Assembly (NCBI GenBank): GCA_964019135.1
Contig: OZ025253.1
Coordinates: 33,220,548-33,284,547, forward strand
Reading direction: 5' to 3'
DNA: 64,000 nt
Source of the DNA: Arenicola marina
Taxonomy: Eukaryota > Annelida > Polychaeta > Arenicolidae
The position numbers were made by a program, and so were the translations under genes. The notes under the pieces were generated by a model that did not search any database, was not told the DNA's origin, and saw nothing but the letters and a program-made list of their open reading frames with translations. This document shows, piece by piece, positions 61,851 to 64,000 of the stretch (its first letter is position 1; every line of letters begins with the position of its first letter).

Positions 61851-63031
61851 CGATGAACAGTCAAAGGAATTACAGTCAAAGGTTATGCCATAGCAAACAA
61901 ATGTTGCCATGGGGCCACATTCATCGAAGACCAAATTCGAACGTCAGATTTGCGCACTTCGAATGGCAATCTGGACCAGGAACGTAGCGAAATTTGCGGG
62001 AAAACTAAATAAGGCTGTTCGAAACATGGTCGGTTGATCGGCATCAGGGCCTGCCGCTTTCCAGCTGAGCTTGGGAGGCCTCCACACCGTCCGTGCGCGA
62101 GGATGAATCACAGCGCTGAGGACGGCGCGATGAGGGCATGACCCTGGGGCAGGATGCCCTAGGAGCGCGATCCCATCAAGAGTGATCAAACGAAAGCCGG
62201 GCCGCTAGCCAGGGGCTATTATACAGACGTCGACCATCATGTCCATTCAGAGCAAACAAATTTCGGGTCCATGCAAAAATGCGTTGGAGAGAAACACCTA
62301 CGGTAGGCTATCCTTTGCCTATTCGTCAATTAACGCTGTTTTTGAGCTCCAAAGATTTAACTCCATATGAATATAAATGATTCAAACGCTTGTTCAAGCC
62401 AAAGATATATTACATCATTATTTGGACAATATTTTCAATCGCTATTTCCCTGACAGATCCTCCTGCGTTATAAAGTTAAAAAAGTAACATATGTCTCATA
62501 TAGAAAGTTAAATAATGTTAGCCGATACTTCACTTAATACTTCGCGCTTTAAAATCCTCGATATTCGGACAGGCGCCATGATAGTTGCCGGACTACTACG
62601 TATTACGGTGTGCAACTTACTCCAGGCCCGGGTCCGTGCCATATACAGATAATCCCATCTCACTGCAACGCTTTCCAGGAAAGAAACAAAGACAGAAGGG
62701 CAATTTCACTTATTATCTTGTTAAAAAGAACTTCCGTCTAGCTTCGGATACGATTATATATATTTTGTATTTATTATTTTCTTTATTTATTTAATGTACA
62801 AAGGTAAAATTGTTACCTGGCATGCTTGATACACACAGTTATTGACTGACTTGGGACCCGCCTAACAGTTTTTTTGCGACAAATATTGATCAGCATTCAA
62901 ACCGGAGCCGGTTTTCACCCTGGGGCTGATGTTTACTGCGGAGCATTCCCTGAAGTCCGTTCTGCAAATGGCGGGTGCAATGGGCGGTGAAGGCTGGCCG
63001 TGAAGACGTGAGAAGTCATGACCGCTGCGTC

Positions 63032-63039
63032 TGACGTCA
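63032..63039. promoter_or_regulatory. CRE-like palindrome TGACGTCA, copy 3
   Basis: Counterpart of 53865-53872. An eight-base match has limited weight on its own. Confidence 0.3.
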
Positions 63040-63919
63040 GTCGCCTGAGGGCATTGACATTTGTTTTTGCCCGCCTTCATTTTCTGATACCGCGTTTTGC
63101 AGAGACAAATCAGCTTGAATGTGTGTTTTGACCAAATTGTTTAGCGTGATTAGGATCATAAACGTGTTCTTATTGGTTATTGTGTGGCCTCTACATCATT
63201 CGAATAATGTGTCATTTGTTTAACATCTACGACAACTATATTGCTCCGCTATGACAGACAAGTTAACTCGAATGTAACTTTTTAGCCCATCCTTCAGTGT
63301 GGAAAGTGCATTAGAAGTTATTGAGTGATAATTTGCCTCGTTATCTCTGGTGTCATTTATTAGTACGATCATGTTCTTTTACTGTTATATAGTGGGGTGA
63401 AGGACCATCATTATGTATTTCATACTATAGTATTCTTGCGTTGCCGGCGGCTCCTGCGGTTGCCAAACCTTAATTAATTCGTTGTGAATTTGTTGTGGTT
63501 GCGACTCTTGCAGTACGCCATCGCTGTTTATCACCATCACTGGCCTATTCGGCGGACGGCAGAACCGGCTGTGATACTAAATGCAAAACAAATCGAAATA
63601 TTGCGCTTGGAGTAAACCGCGGTACTTTTGTTTTACCTGTGTGTTGTGTTTTACATTTTAAATTTCAAATGTCCATATTTTCACCGGCAAACTGTTCAAA
63701 TGTCTTAGCTCCTTGTGTATTAGACCACACATATTGCATGCAATATATTGCATATGTTGTTAATTAAACCCCTACTTTTTGCAAACCAGATGCTTGTCAT
63801 GTGCGAAAGTGTGGTTTTCTTCTGTATCACGTCATTAAAATCCGGACATATCTGCAGTGTTTTGCCTTGCAACAGTAGCATCTATTTTATGTATAATTAA
63901 CATTTCACAGACAATGTGT

Positions 63920-64000
63920 CTACGTGGTTCTTGAAAAAATAAGATAATGCAGGTAGAAATTGGCTGCATGAGCAGTTTTATCTATTTTACCGTATACGCA
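63920..64000. repeat. Segmental tandem repeat, copy 4 (start only)
   Basis: CTACGTGGTTCTTGAAAAAATAAG and the following bases begin a further unit, which runs off the window. The array therefore has at least four copies. Confidence 0.85.

Larger units (their letters stand above)
54758..63919. repeat. Segmental tandem repeat, copy 3 (9.16 kb)
   Basis: Collinear with copy 2 and nearly identical over long stretches (for example 57480-63900 against 48300-54740). It is ~460 bp shorter. About 323 bp including most of the SINE-like element are gone near 55745, apparently between two CCRCTCTA microhomologies. Further small deletions lie near 55865, 56865 and 57192. Confidence 0.93.

Overview
This is eukaryotic animal DNA: spliced coding exons with GT-AG introns, a non-LTR retrotransposon, tRNA-derived SINEs, foldback/MITE elements and many minisatellites. 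The one clear host gene is on the + strand. It is an intact-looking OPA1 orthologue, the dynamin-like GTPase of the mitochondrial inner membrane. I resolved 26 exons between 15900 and 39402 that join in frame into about 988 residues, close to the length of vertebrate OPA1. Lineage is inferred. Exon/intron-spanning minisatellites are, as I recall, a described peculiarity of amphioxus ('mirage' minisatellites at Adh). Together with the gene's similarity to vertebrate OPA1 this makes a cephalochordate (Branchiostoma-like) the best guess, but it is not proven.

Layout. (1) 1-15.9 kb is a transposon graveyard with no host gene I can support. It holds a 5'-truncated L1/Tx1-type LINE on the minus strand (2897-6317) inside a target-site duplication, a composite inverted-repeat element at 7650-8257 whose two halves recur at 1583-2043 and 9226-9412, and several foldback/MITE elements at 9.8-14.1 kb. 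A short OPA1 first exon may hide here. (2) 15.9-39.4 kb is OPA1: targeting sequence, transmembrane segment, coiled coil, GTPase domain (G1-G4 all visible), bundle-signalling and stalk helices, a paddle-like insert and a C-terminal assembly helix. Its introns carry SINEs, a hAT-like MITE and minisatellites. (3) 39.5-64 kb is a head-to-tail segmental duplication with units of about 9.2-9.6 kb: a partial copy 1 with a ~3.6 kb internal deletion, full copies 2 and 3, and the start of copy 4 running off the window. It holds no recognisable protein domain. A TATA-like box followed by AATAAA, and an exon-like ATG-to-donor block, are kept in all three copies.

The most unusual signal is in OPA1 itself. 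At six exon borders, a piece spanning the exon edge and its splice site has been tandemly amplified into the neighbouring intron: after exons 11, 20, 21, 23 and 25, and before exon 24. In the best case (exon 23) a 54-bp unit is repeated ten times, and each unit carries an acceptor-like AG, an 18-nt in-frame mini-exon and a donor. The intron between exons 23 and 24 has its donor amplified at one end and its acceptor at the other. Such an intron presents the spliceosome with many near-identical alternative sites.
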